Origin: Marivirga arenosa
GTDB lineage: Bacteria > Bacteroidota > Bacteroidia > Cytophagales > Cyclobacteriaceae
NCBI RefSeq assembly: GCF_030503895.2
Contig: NZ_CP129970.2
Location: forward strand, 1,924,001-1,988,000
Direction: 5' to 3'
DNA length: 64,000 nucleotides
Part shown: positions 7,450 to 16,029 of the stretch, piece after piece
Layout: each line of letters opens with the position of its first letter
How positions within the stretch are numbered: position 1 is the first letter of the stretch
Translations under genes and position numbers: made by a program
The notes under the pieces: model-generated
What the model was told of the DNA's origin: nothing
Databases searched by the model: none
Seen by the model: only the letters and a program-made list of their open reading frames with translations

Positions 7450-8019
7450 TCAGAAATCTAATCTTCTCATCACATGCTCTTCTATTCTTTTACAGAAAAC
7501 CTGAGGTTTTAAAGTTCTCCAATTCAAATGTTCAAACTGTCCACCGCAATTAATATAATGATCAACATTGTATTGAGCCCATTCTTCGAGTACAAAATCT
7601 CTGAAATTAACCCCTACTATCCAACCTTCTTCAACCTCATCAAACCACTCTTCATAATATTCATCATCAGAGCCATGGAAGTTCAATATATTTTCACCAA
7701 TTAAGATGAACTTATTGATACCTTGCATAATCATATGCTCGATTATATTTCTTTTTAAATGCATGATGTCATTATGCAAAGTGTCATTCCATTCGCCTAT
7801 CATTTCAATTACCGCAATTCCATCCTCATAATTGGCATACAGAATTTTGATGTAGAGCGTTTCAGAGCCAATTGCATCCCAGGCAGGATCGATATAATAA
7901 CCATAAATGGTATCTGTATATAATTCATAGTTATATTCCTTTCCATAAAAAGGGGAAAGCTCATCCTGTGAAGAATCGTAATATTTTAACCAATTATAGT
8001 AGGGCTCGATATGATGCAT
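7450..8019 (-). CDS. Conserved-looking acidic hypothetical protein
   Basis: I do not recognise this 189-aa protein. It is soluble, very rich in Tyr, Trp and acidic residues (NWLKYYDSSQDELSPFYGKE, then DDEYYEEWFDEVEEGW near 117-132), has no signal peptide and ends in the basic helix FCKRIEEHVMRRLDF. Predicted strands such as ETLYIKILYANYED and GIAVIEMIGEW alternate with helices (IMHLKRNIIEHMIMQGINKF), so it is a folded alpha/beta protein. It converges on the SprT-like gene, with only two bases between their ends. Codon use is like the neighbours. Function unknown. Confidence 0.65.
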   Translation of the reverse strand: MHHIEPYYNWLKYYDSSQDELSPFYGKEYNYELYTDTIYGYYIDPAWDAIGSETLYIKILYANYEDGIAVIEMIGEWNDTLHNDIMHLKRNIIEHMIMQGINKFILIGENILNFHGSDDEYYEEWFDEVEEGWIVGVNFRDFVLEEWAQYNVDHYINCGGQFEHLNWRTLKPQVFCKRIEEHVMRRLDF

Positions 8020-8115
8020 TAATGAGTAATAAGTTTTAGGGTTTAAGTAATAGGTTTTAATGCGAATTGAGGTGAAAAAGTTTTATAAAATTAAGATTTG
8101 TTTTCTCAGCAAATG

Positions 8116-8198
8116 AAAGCTGTCAGGTTTAAAAACAGCAGATAGTGATAGAATATAAAAATCTAATCAAAATTTGATTATACAAACCTGACAGGTTT
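8116..8198. repeat. Dispersed inverted-repeat element, copy 1
   Basis: The right arm AAACCTGACAGGTTT (8184-8198) is itself a palindrome, and a degenerate left arm (8116-8130) carries CTGTCAGGTTT. They are 53 bases apart, with another small palindrome (AATCAAAATTTGATT) inside. The same design recurs at 43518-43597. It lies 3' of murQ, with a short T-run after the right arm. Confidence 0.75.
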
Positions 8199-8257
8199 TT
8201 AATAAAGCATTTCCGAGAATTGTAACATACCAGTCACTATCAATAGATTATCCTAAT

Positions 8258-9061
8258 TCACCCTTTGCAAGCCTCAACAGCCTTTCTTACAGATCCATGT
8301 TCAAGCAATAATTTTTTAGCTGCATCATATTTAATTTTAAGCTCCAGCATAATCATTTTCGTACCGCGATCCACCAGCTTATCATTGCTCAGCTGCATAT
8401 CTATCATTCGGTTGCCTTTTACTTTGCCTAATTGAATCATAGCGGTGGTAGAAATCATATTTAACACCATCTTTTGTGCAGTGCCGGCTTTCATTCGGGT
8501 ACTCCCTGTAACAAACTCAGGCCCTACCGGAACTTCAATAGGGTAATCTGAAAATTCAACTACTGCAGAATCGGGATTACAGGTAATACAGGCTGTTTTG
8601 ATATTGTTCTCCTGTGCAGCTTTCAGTCCTCCTATTACATAAGGCGTTCTACCGGATGCAGCGATACCCACTAAAAAATCATTTTTAGAGATTTTATACT
8701 CTAAAAGATCTTTCCAGGCTTGATTTCGATCATCTTCAGCAAATTCCACTGCCTTTCTAATTGCATGATCACCCCCAGCTATTAATCCTATTACCGTATT
8801 GTGATCCACTCCAAAAGTAGGGGGGCATTCAGAGGCATCCAGTATTCCTAAGCGCCCACTGGTACCGGCTCCAATATAAAAAATACGACCTCCTTGCCTC
8901 ATCTTACCCACTATCGATTCAACAGCTTTTTCAATTTGCGGTAAAGCTTTTTGAACGGATAATGCTACGGATTGATCTTCTTGATTTATACCTGTCAATA
9001 ATTCAGAAATAGATAAATTTTCTAAATCATTAAAATTTGATTCTGATTCTGTAATGCTCAT
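8258..9061 (-). CDS. murQ: N-acetylmuramic acid 6-phosphate etherase
   Basis: A 267-aa protein with the MurQ signature GAGTSGRLG (64-72) and DASECPPTF, whose Glu78 is the catalytic acid/base. The second conserved Glu is in EFAEDD (Glu109). The SIS fold follows, with GIAASGRTPYV and a GSTRMKAGTAQK phosphosugar loop. The enzyme cleaves the lactyl ether of MurNAc-6-P to give GlcNAc-6-P and D-lactate in the cytoplasm during cell-wall recycling. It overlaps the upstream kinase gene by four bases (ATGA), so the two are co-translated. The length fits the shorter Bacteroidota form. The dispersed inverted repeat at 8116-8198 may act as its terminator. Confidence 0.95.
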   Translation of the reverse strand: MSITESESNFNDLENLSISELLTGINQEDQSVALSVQKALPQIEKAVESIVGKMRQGGRIFYIGAGTSGRLGILDASECPPTFGVDHNTVIGLIAGGDHAIRKAVEFAEDDRNQAWKDLLEYKISKNDFLVGIAASGRTPYVIGGLKAAQENNIKTACITCNPDSAVVEFSDYPIEVPVGPEFVTGSTRMKAGTAQKMVLNMISTTAMIQLGKVKGNRMIDMQLSNDKLVDRGTKMIMLELKIKYDAAKKLLLEHGSVRKAVEACKG

Positions 9062-9909
9062 GAATTCTGATTTTTGTGATATAGCGTTAGGCCTGCAATT
9101 GGACTTTCCATAAAATTCCCGGCTGTTAAATGATTTTTGTTCAGTACCATTCTTATGATGGAATTAGCATGGAAAGCCACACTTCCTACAAAGTGAATAG
9201 GATATTCCTGATGATGGTCGAATTTCAATACTGACTTTTCTAAAAACTGCTGAAATGCATCTGTCATTAATTCGAAACAGTATTTTTCTTTTTGCTGAAG
9301 TATTACAAACTCAAAAAACTGAGCAAAATAGCGATTTGCATACGGTTTCTGATAGATATTTTCTAAGGCATTTTCTAATGTAACTTCGGGGAAAGTATTT
9401 TTAAAAGCCGTTTGTAGTTTTTCAGATAAATCGTTTTCTAAATAGGCTTTTAATATCCTTTTACCGATATAATTACCACTTCCTTCATCACCTAATGCAT
9501 AACCAAGAGAAATCATTTTTTGCGTAATGCTTTTTCCATCATAAAAACAGGCATTCGCACCTGTTCCTAAAATGCATACTATGCCCGATTGGTCTAAACA
9601 TGATGCTCTTGCTGCTGCTAGCATATCATCTTCTACCAAAACTTTACTATTATTGAAAATACTATTAAGTACTGATTTTATTTTGGCTTTATTTTTTGAT
9701 TGCCCACAGCCCGCTCCATAAAAATGAATGATATCAAATTCAATCTTTACAATTTCACTTAATTCATTCTTTAAACTATCTAGAAGCTCATTTCCTGGTA
9801 TTAAATACGGATTTATACCCTTTGTTTTGAGCTGCTGAATAGATCCATCCTCATTAATAATCCTCCAATCTGTTTTACTCGATCCACTATCTACTATAAG
9901 CTGCCTCAA
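9058..9909 (-). CDS. BadF/BadG-type amino-sugar kinase (GlcNAc/MurNAc kinase)
   Basis: A 283-aa ATPase of the BadF/BadG/BcrA/BcrD (ASKHA) family. The phosphate-1 loop is VDSGSSKTDW (6-15), the phosphate-2 loop is ILGTGANACFYDG, and GYALGDEGSGNYIGK is the conserved Gly/Asp segment of N-acetylglucosamine kinases. Joined to murQ by an ATGA overlap, it most likely phosphorylates MurNAc and/or GlcNAc at O6, supplying the MurQ substrate, as known for MurK-type kinases. Which sugar it prefers cannot be read from sequence. The promoter should be in the 79-bp gap shared with the divergent membrane-protein operon. Confidence 0.85.
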   Translation of the reverse strand: MRQLIVDSGSSKTDWRIINEDGSIQQLKTKGINPYLIPGNELLDSLKNELSEIVKIEFDIIHFYGAGCGQSKNKAKIKSVLNSIFNNSKVLVEDDMLAAARASCLDQSGIVCILGTGANACFYDGKSITQKMISLGYALGDEGSGNYIGKRILKAYLENDLSEKLQTAFKNTFPEVTLENALENIYQKPYANRYFAQFFEFVILQQKEKYCFELMTDAFQQFLEKSVLKFDHHQEYPIHFVGSVAFHANSIIRMVLNKNHLTAGNFMESPIAGLTLYHKNQNS

Positions 9910-9988
9910 TCTTTCTAATTATTTTTACGTGTAAATTTAACATCAACCGAAATTTATATAACTTAGGAATCAATTAACACTTAAAGTT

Positions 9989-10348
9989 GTGAAAAAAAGT
10001 AAACTCTTAGGGCTTTTGGGAATAGAAAATATAATAGAATCGCTACAGAAATTAATAGAAGTACGAATTGCCATCATTAAAGATGAGGTAGAAGATAAGA
10101 TTGCTGAGAAGATAGCGAAATTCCTTCCTATACTTTTTGTATTTCTATTCTTAAGTTTAGTGGTGTTGTTTGCCAGCTTTACTTTAGGCTTCTATTTGGC
10201 TGAACTTTTGGATAGTTTTGTTTATGGTTTTGGAATCGTAACATTATTCTATTTATTACTAACGGTGATCTTTTATTTTTTAAAAGACAGCAAAAGCCTA
10301 AAGAATTCGTTTAAAAAACCAGAGGATCAAGAATCTGAAAATCAGTAA
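9989..10348 (+). CDS. Holin-superfamily-III-like membrane protein
   Basis: A 119-aa protein beginning at GTG (VKKSKLLGLLG); no ATG is close. A charged amphipathic helix (residues 15-45, ENIIESLQKLIEVRIAIIKD) is followed by two transmembrane helices (about 47-72 and 77-101) and a charged tail. This is the Phage_holin_3_6-type layout common in Bacteroidota chromosomes, where no lysis role is known and a cell-envelope role is likelier. There are no phage genes around. It is first in a rightward operon with the single-helix protein at 10372 and the GGGP synthase. Confidence 0.75.
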   Translation: MKKSKLLGLLGIENIIESLQKLIEVRIAIIKDEVEDKIAEKIAKFLPILFVFLFLSLVVLFASFTLGFYLAELLDSFVYGFGIVTLFYLLLTVIFYFLKDSKSLKNSFKKPEDQESENQ

Positions 10349-10371
10349 TTTTAATTATTAAATTTACAATC

Positions 10372-10761
10372 ATGAGCAATCAGGAGAAATTACTTGAGAA
10401 AAGTAAAAAATATGAGCAGGACTTATCAGAGCAACTAACTGAATTTTCAGGTAAGGCTGAAAAGATAGGCAAAAATGCATTGATGATTGCAGGAGGTGTG
10501 TTTTTAGCATATCAGGCTGTAAGGCTGATTACTGGAAGTAAAAAAAGTAGAAATACTAAGGTTTATAAGGAAGTAGAGGAAGATGAAAATGATTATGATG
10601 ACGCACCTCGACTTATCATCAAAAGAGAAGAGAGCAATCATGGCATTATTGACTCTATAAAAGCTGAAGTAAGTAGTATATTAGTAGCAATTGCTAGGGA
10701 AAAAATATTAGAATTTTTAAGTCAGTTAGAAAACGACAAGAATGACAAAGAAGAAGCTTAA
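10372..10761 (+). CDS. Single-helix membrane-associated protein (YtxH-like layout)
   Basis: A 129-aa protein. A charged N-terminal helix (NQEKLLEKSKKYEQDLSEQL) precedes one hydrophobic segment (about 35-51, NALMIAGGVFLAYQAVRLI), a basic stop-transfer patch (GSKKSRNTK), an acidic linker and a C-terminal amphipathic helix. The arrangement recalls YtxH-type stress proteins, but I claim no family membership. It starts 23 bases after the holin-like gene and overlaps the GGGP synthase start by 20 bases, so the three are likely co-expressed. The probable role is at the inner membrane. Confidence 0.7.
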   Translation: MSNQEKLLEKSKKYEQDLSEQLTEFSGKAEKIGKNALMIAGGVFLAYQAVRLITGSKKSRNTKVYKEVEEDENDYDDAPRLIIKREESNHGIIDSIKAEVSSILVAIAREKILEFLSQLENDKNDKEEA

Positions 10762-11509
10762 CCAACTTAGCTCAGGCAGTGAAAATAAACGTAAATTCTT
10801 TGCCCTATTAATTGATCCTGATAAAGTAAAAGATAGAGCTTCATTGCAAAGGCTAGTAAATATGGCTATTGAAAATGAAGTTGATTTCTTTTTTGTTGGC
10901 GGTAGTTTAATAGTTTCTGATTTATTAAGTGCGTGCATATCAGAAATCAAATCAGCAACAGACATTCCTGTAATTCTATTTCCTGGAAATAATCAATATA
11001 TCGACTTGCAGTCGGATGCAATTCTTTATCTCTCTCTCATTTCTGGCAGAAATCCTGATTTGTTGATAGGTCAACATGTTTTGTCAGCTCCAATTTTAAA
11101 AAGAAGTAAAATGGAAGTGTGGCCAACGGGTTATATGTTGATTGACGGGGGGAATAAAACCTCTGTTTCTTATATGAGTAATACCAATCCCATTCCTCAT
11201 GATAAGTATGATATAGCGGTAAGCACAGCTATTGCAGGTGAGTTATTAGGTCTCCAGCTTATTTATATGGATGCAGGAAGTGGGGCAGATAAAATGATCA
11301 GTGAAAAAATGATTGCTTCTGTAAAAAGAGCAATAGAAATCCCTTTAGTAATTGGTGGAGGAATTAATTCTGTATCAAAAGCAAAAAGCGCCTGGAAATC
11401 AGGCGCTGATGTTGTGGTTGTAGGGAATGCTATTGAGCAAAATCCTGACTTATTAATTGAAATGACTGAAGCTAAGATTGTGCTCAATCAGCAATTAAAC
11501 GTTCATTAA
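10742..11509 (+). CDS. Geranylgeranylglyceryl-phosphate synthase family protein (GGGPS/PcrB)
   Basis: A 255-aa TIM barrel. The N-terminal ALLIDPDKV, FFVGGSL, the long active-site stretch SGRNPDLLIGQHV with YMLIDGGN, and the phosphate-binding VIGGGINS and VVVGNAIEQNP loops are those of GGGPS/PcrB prenyltransferases. The family joins glycerol-1-phosphate to a polyprenyl diphosphate, the first step of archaeal ether lipids. Bacteroidota carry a functional group II form whose end product in the cell is not settled. Its start lies inside the preceding membrane-protein gene. The 3' end overlaps the convergent AraC-type gene by 15 bases. Confidence 0.92.
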   Translation: MTKKKLNQLSSGSENKRKFFALLIDPDKVKDRASLQRLVNMAIENEVDFFFVGGSLIVSDLLSACISEIKSATDIPVILFPGNNQYIDLQSDAILYLSLISGRNPDLLIGQHVLSAPILKRSKMEVWPTGYMLIDGGNKTSVSYMSNTNPIPHDKYDIAVSTAIAGELLGLQLIYMDAGSGADKMISEKMIASVKRAIEIPLVIGGGINSVSKAKSAWKSGADVVVVGNAIEQNPDLLIEMTEAKIVLNQQLNVH

Positions 11510-12418
11510 AGATTCTCTTCTTCTCATTTTTCCTGCAGGAATTCCGAACATCATTTTAAATCTTCGGCAGAAATAAGCAGTATCTTTATAACCTACTTCA
11601 TGTCCAATGTCACGAATGCTCTTTTTAGAAGTTCTTAATAGCGTTACCGCTTCTTCCATTCTTTGGTATTCAATATAATCTTGAGGATTAATACCTGTAA
11701 GCATTTTGAAATACTGGCCTACATAATCTTCAGATACATTCGCAACTTCGGCTAGCTTTTTATTTGATAAATCACCGCCTAAGTGCTCATTGATGTAGTT
11801 GAAGATATCAATTAATCTTGGATCTTTGAAATAAGTACTGTTGGTAGCCAATTGCTCCACAAATAATTTATTTCTAACGATATGTCTGAATAACTCTACT
11901 AATAAGTATTCAGTCAACACTTTTACCATACGATCAGCACCAGGCTCATCCGTATTTAATTCAGAAAAGATTTTATCGTGTAAGGACTTAATCACATCAT
12001 TACTGAATATGAACGGGGGAATATCTAAAGAAGCAAAGAAGTTAACTGAATCAAATACTTTTGCTTCGAATGAAATATAGCTGAAGCTATCTCCACCTTC
12101 AGAAAGTAACTCATCGTGTGTAATTGAATTGAAGTACTCAGATTTACCACTTATGAATTTATCATTAGTAATAGTTTCAATCTGACTTCCTCTTCCGTAA
12201 GTAATTTGATGTGCTTTTCCACCGGGAATAAAAGCAAAATCTCCCTCTTTTGCTAAAAGTTTTTCTTCCCCTAATAGTACTTCTCCTTTATTAACCCATA
12301 TAATTTTATTTTCTACTTCATACAGGTTACTAACGGTTACCGGTTTTTGTATTTTAATATTTTTTGCTTTGACGAACTTAACGCCAAGGGATTCAATGAT
12401 TTTGTTGTAATCTTCCAT
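11495..12418 (-). CDS. AraC family transcriptional regulator
   Basis: A 307-aa protein. The N-terminal ~110 residues form a cupin-like sensor region (EGDFAFIPGGKAHQITYG at about 61-78), followed by a helical linker and a C-terminal AraC-type double helix-turn-helix (about 205-300): NKKLAEVANVSEDYVGQYFK, GINPQDYIEYQRMEEAVTLL and IGHEVGYKDTAYFCRRFK. The effector is unknown; the cupin suggests a small ligand. It stands alone, converging on the GGGP synthase gene. The DNA from 12419 to about 12505 should hold its promoter. Confidence 0.93.
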   Translation of the reverse strand: MEDYNKIIESLGVKFVKAKNIKIQKPVTVSNLYEVENKIIWVNKGEVLLGEEKLLAKEGDFAFIPGGKAHQITYGRGSQIETITNDKFISGKSEYFNSITHDELLSEGGDSFSYISFEAKVFDSVNFFASLDIPPFIFSNDVIKSLHDKIFSELNTDEPGADRMVKVLTEYLLVELFRHIVRNKLFVEQLATNSTYFKDPRLIDIFNYINEHLGGDLSNKKLAEVANVSEDYVGQYFKMLTGINPQDYIEYQRMEEAVTLLRTSKKSIRDIGHEVGYKDTAYFCRRFKMMFGIPAGKMRRRESLMNV

Positions 12419-12506
12419 TTTCTTTTTTTATGAATGGATTAACTATAAAAAGTAAAAGTAATTTTTCTAATAATTGTATAAATCTAATGATAAATAGTTT
12501 TATATC

Positions 12507-12557
12507 AAAAAAAAGAAAAGGCGCTCAACCTTTACCGTCATGTAAGATTGAACGCCT
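12507..12557 (-). terminator. Rho-independent terminator of the acyl-CoA dehydrogenase transcript
   Basis: Arms AGGCGCTCAACC (12519-12530) and GATTGAACGCCT (12546-12557) form a strong stem. On the minus strand it is followed by a T-rich run (12507-12518). It lies 74 bases beyond the stop codon of the leftward gene. Confidence 0.9.
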
Positions 12558-12630
12558 AAAAATTACTTTTATTGAATTATTTTAAGATTATATGCTTTTA
12601 AAAAGCGCTAACCTTTCAATTATATGATCT

Positions 12631-13770
12631 TTACTTTAGAATATTTCTTGAGATCACAATTTTTTGAATCTCAGAAGTACCTTCGTAAATCTGTGTGATT
12701 TTTGCATCACGCATTAATCTTTCAACATGGTATTCCTTAACATATCCGTATCCACCATGAACTTGAACAGCCTCAACAGTAGTGTCCATTGCCACTTGTG
12801 AAGCAAAAAGTTTAGCCATAGCACTTGCTTGAGAGAAATCTTTCTTTTGATCTTTCAACCATGCAGCTTTCAAACATAATAAACGAGCGGTTTCGATGTT
12901 TGTAGCCATATCCGCTAATTTAAAAGCAATAGCTTGGTGCTGGTTGATCTCTTTCCCAAAAGCTTTTCTTTCTTTTGAATATTTAAGGGCCAATTCGTAA
13001 GCACCTGATGCAATACCTAATGCTTGAGCAGCAATACCAATTCTACCACCGTTTAAAGTAGCCATAGCAAAGTTGAATCCGAAACCGTCTTCACCAATTC
13101 TATTTTCTTTAGGTACTTTTACATCAGTAAACATTAAAGAGTGAGTATCAGAACCTCTGATTCCCATTTTCTCTTCTTTTTTACCTACTTGGAAGCCTTC
13201 CATGTCTTTTTCAACAATCAAGGCGTTAATTCCCTTATGGCCTTTTTCTTTATCCGTTTGAGCAATTACTAAATAAACAGAGGCACTATTACCGTTAGTT
13301 ATCCAGTTTTTAGTACCATTTAATAGGTAATAATCACCTTTATCTTCTGCCGTTGTTCTTTGTGAAGTGGCGTCTGAACCAGCTTCAGGCTCTGATAAAC
13401 AAAATGCACCTATTATCTCACCCGTTGCTAATCTTTTAAGATATTTTTCTTTTTGCTCTTCAGTACCGTATTTTTCTATCCCCCAGCATACTAAAGAGTT
13501 ATTAACAGACATTGAAACAGAAGCAGAACTATCGATTTTTGAAATTTCTTCCATAGCCAGGACATAAGAAATTGTGTCCATTCCGCCACCATTATATTTA
13601 GGATCAACCATCATTCCCATGAATCCTAGCTCACCCATTTTCTTAATTTGTTCAGCTGGGAATTTTTCATGAGTGTCACGATCGATAACACCCGGTAATA
13701 ATTCGTTTTGTGCAAAATCTCTCGCAGCAGCTTGTACGGCTAACTGCTCTTCCGTAAGTTGAAAATCCAT
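12631..13770 (-). CDS. Acyl-CoA dehydrogenase (short-chain/butyryl type)
   Basis: A 379-aa FAD enzyme, full length for the family. FAD and substrate-binding segments are present (FCLSEPEAGSDA near 137-148, KNWITNG) and the catalytic base is Glu363 in IYEGTSEIQ. It oxidises short or branched acyl-CoA to the trans-2-enoyl-CoA, passing electrons to ETF. Sequence style is closest to the butyryl-CoA dehydrogenase group, but chain length cannot be fixed by eye. It ends before a strong terminator. It lies 79 bases after the zinc peptidase gene, so it may have its own promoter or close that operon. Confidence 0.95.
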   Translation of the reverse strand: MDFQLTEEQLAVQAAARDFAQNELLPGVIDRDTHEKFPAEQIKKMGELGFMGMMVDPKYNGGGMDTISYVLAMEEISKIDSSASVSMSVNNSLVCWGIEKYGTEEQKEKYLKRLATGEIIGAFCLSEPEAGSDATSQRTTAEDKGDYYLLNGTKNWITNGNSASVYLVIAQTDKEKGHKGINALIVEKDMEGFQVGKKEEKMGIRGSDTHSLMFTDVKVPKENRIGEDGFGFNFAMATLNGGRIGIAAQALGIASGAYELALKYSKERKAFGKEINQHQAIAFKLADMATNIETARLLCLKAAWLKDQKKDFSQASAMAKLFASQVAMDTTVEAVQVHGGYGYVKEYHVERLMRDAKITQIYEGTSEIQKIVISRNILK

Positions 13771-13849
13771 CTATTAATTATTTTTTAGTCGTTGTGGTGC
13801 AAAAACTTAGTGTTCGTGCAAAAGTTTTGCAAATATAGGAAAAATCCAT

Positions 13850-14545
13850 TTAATCTCTGCTACCCATAAACATCATCACATAATAGAGCAGGGTCACTAA
13901 TGAACCAATTGCAGCAACTAAATAGGTTCTTGCAGCCCATTTTAATGAATCTTTAGCCATATCATGCTCTTGTGAAGTGGTTACGCCTGAGCTTGTCATC
14001 CAAGCTAAACCTCTTTTACTGGCATCGTACTCAACTGGTAATGTTATAAATGCAAATAATGTAAATACTGTATAACATCCTATAATGACCATCATGGCTA
14101 ATTCAAAGCTAAATAATCCTTGGATAAAAAATGCTCCGAATAGCATGGCCATAAATACAAAGTTTATGATTTTAGCACTTACGTTTTGTAAGGGCACTAA
14201 GGCAGATCTTAATTCTAAGAATGAATAGGCTTGTGCATGTTGAACCGCATGACCTACCTCATGAGCAGCAACAGCTACTGCAGCAGCAGACCTACCATGA
14301 TAAACGTCAGAACTAAGATTTACCGTTTTCTTGGCAGGATTGTAGTGATCAGTCAACTGCCCTTCAACTGACATTACCTGTACATCATGTATTCCATTAT
14401 CACGCAACATTTTTTCTGCAGCTTCTTTACCAGAAATTCCTGAGCTAAGTCTTACCTGTGAATACTTTTTAAATTTACTCTTTAAACGGGATTGTACTGC
14501 ATAGCTAGCAATCGCAAATCCGATAAAAATCACGATATAAAACAT
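13850..14545 (-). CDS. Membrane zinc metallopeptidase (YugP type, Zn_peptidase_2)
   Basis: A 231-aa membrane protein. An N-terminal helix (residues 1-17) is followed by a soluble part holding the zinc motif HEVGH (His95, Glu96, His99), then three or four hydrophobic helices (about 120-150, 155-180, 205-228). This is the YugP/Zn_peptidase_2 family found in many bacteria; substrates are unknown. The gene begins one base after rfaE2 ends, so it belongs to the panC-panD-flippase-rfaE2 operon. The segment GVTTSQEHDMAKDSLKWAAR before the last helices is typical of the family. Confidence 0.92.
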   Translation of the reverse strand: MFYIVIFIGFAIASYAVQSRLKSKFKKYSQVRLSSGISGKEAAEKMLRDNGIHDVQVMSVEGQLTDHYNPAKKTVNLSSDVYHGRSAAAVAVAAHEVGHAVQHAQAYSFLELRSALVPLQNVSAKIINFVFMAMLFGAFFIQGLFSFELAMMVIIGCYTVFTLFAFITLPVEYDASKRGLAWMTSSGVTTSQEHDMAKDSLKWAARTYLVAAIGSLVTLLYYVMMFMGSRD

Positions 14546-14546
14546 C

Positions 14547-15017
14547 TTATTTACTTAATTTATTAATAATATTTGTAGTAGAATATCCTTTCACAAGTTC
14601 AATAGTCTCAACTTTTCCACCGTTTTCAATTACGACATCTGCTCCTACAATGTTGTCAATTGTATAGTCATTTCCTTTAACTAAAACATCAGGCTTTATA
14701 TCGGTAATCAAGGATAGGGGAGTATCTTCAGAGAACAGAATTACAGCATCTACAAAAGCTAATGCTGCAATTAAGCGGCATCTTGAATATTCATCATTTA
14801 CCGGTCTATCCGGGCCTTTTAATTTACTTACAGACTGATCTGTATTGATTGCAACAATTAATTTTGTGCCTTTTTCTGCAGCTTTTTCTAAATAGTCAAC
14901 ATGTCCCAAATGTAGAATGTCAAAGCAGCCGTTGGTAAATACAAGCTTTTCATTCTTCCACTCATTTCTTAACTCAAGAAGCTCTCTCTTAACTATTATT
15001 TTATCAGCTGTTGGCAT
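14547..15017 (-). CDS. rfaE2: D-glycero-beta-D-manno-heptose 1-phosphate adenylyltransferase domain protein
   Basis: A 156-aa nucleotidyltransferase. FTNGCFDILHLGHVDYLE (about 26-43) holds the HxGH motif, and KGYSTTNIINKL near the end is the second nucleotide-binding signature. It corresponds to the C-terminal half of HldE (RfaE domain II), which makes ADP-heptose from heptose-1-phosphate and ATP. The kinase half is not in this window, so the two are split here. It overlaps the flippase-like gene by 14 bases and the next gene starts one base later, in a tight operon. A role in lipopolysaccharide core or another heptose glycan is likely. Confidence 0.9.
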   Translation of the reverse strand: MPTADKIIVKRELLELRNEWKNEKLVFTNGCFDILHLGHVDYLEKAAEKGTKLIVAINTDQSVSKLKGPDRPVNDEYSRCRLIAALAFVDAVILFSEDTPLSLITDIKPDVLVKGNDYTIDNIVGADVVIENGGKVETIELVKGYSTTNIINKLSK

Positions 15018-16026
15018 AATTTTGATTTGAGAATCTTTTAGGAATTATCATACTAATAAATAGTGAGATACTTCCTACTACAATAATAGCAATAGAATTC
15101 GTAGTATGCAGAAGAAAGGCAAATGTGATTCCATCTTTTTCGGCTATTCCATACAATAAGAGTCCTGCACTAACTAAATAATGAAAGGCTCCAATACCTC
15201 CTTGAACAGGAGTGGCCATGCCTATTCCTCCTAATACTAAAAGAACAAATCCTGCTGAGATCCCTAAATTCTGAGTGACATCCATGCTAAAAAAGAACAC
15301 ATAGGTCATGAAGTAATAGCAAACCCAAATGGCAATGGTGGCAAGCCAAAATAAAGCAGGATTTTTCAATTTACTAACTGAAGTTAGCCCCTCAACTAAT
15401 TGCCTTAAAAAGCTTATGATTTTATTGTATAATTCATTCTGCTGAAGCTTTCTGTGGTTTCTTTTTAAGAAAAAAACAGTTAAAAGCAACACAGTAATTA
15501 AAGTTATACCAATCACAATGAGAGTAATGTAGTTTTTTTGAATACCCGAGGCCTTATCTAGAAATAAGCTAAGGAAGAATTCATTCAATCTTTTGAATTC
15601 CAAAGTGAGTGTAATGAAAACAATAGCAATTAAACAGATTAAATCAAAGACTCTTTCAGTTACAACACTGCCAAACCCTTGGGTAACTGCTACATTATCA
15701 GTTTTCTTTAAAATTCCACATCTTGAGATTTCACCCATTCTAGGAACTACAAAATTAGCTAAATAGCCTACCATCACCGCCAGGAAAGTTCTTGAAGTTT
15801 TTAAATTATAACCAATTGGCTCTAATAACATATTCCATCTCCAAGCTCTTAAGTAATGGCTAAAAATAGCAAGGGCAATAGAAAGGATAATCCATCTGAT
15901 GTCAGCTTTTTTAAAGCTAAGCAGCATTTCATTAAAATCAGTATCCTTGTACAGATACCAAAATAATAAAACTGCAATACCTAGAGATAAGGTATATTTA
16001 ATAAATGATTGAAGTCCTTTCCTCAA
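15004..16026 (-). CDS. Lysylphosphatidylglycerol synthase TM region / UPF0104 family membrane protein
   Basis: A 340-aa integral membrane protein with about eight helices. The family pattern is clear: RWIILSIALAIFSHYLRAWR early, GYLANFVVPRMGEISR (about 92-107), and VQGGIGAFHYLVSAG late in the protein. The family includes the flippase half of MprF and the AglD-type proteins, and transport of lipid-linked substrates is presumed. No aminoacyltransferase domain is present, so it is a stand-alone membrane module. It sits between panD (three bases away) and rfaE2 (14-base overlap), an order I recognise from other Bacteroidota. Confidence 0.88.
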   Translation of the reverse strand: MRKGLQSFIKYTLSLGIAVLLFWYLYKDTDFNEMLLSFKKADIRWIILSIALAIFSHYLRAWRWNMLLEPIGYNLKTSRTFLAVMVGYLANFVVPRMGEISRCGILKKTDNVAVTQGFGSVVTERVFDLICLIAIVFITLTLEFKRLNEFFLSLFLDKASGIQKNYITLIVIGITLITVLLLTVFFLKRNHRKLQQNELYNKIISFLRQLVEGLTSVSKLKNPALFWLATIAIWVCYYFMTYVFFFSMDVTQNLGISAGFVLLVLGGIGMATPVQGGIGAFHYLVSAGLLLYGIAEKDGITFAFLLHTTNSIAIIVVGSISLFISMIIPKRFSNQNYANS

Positions 16027-16029
16027 GGA

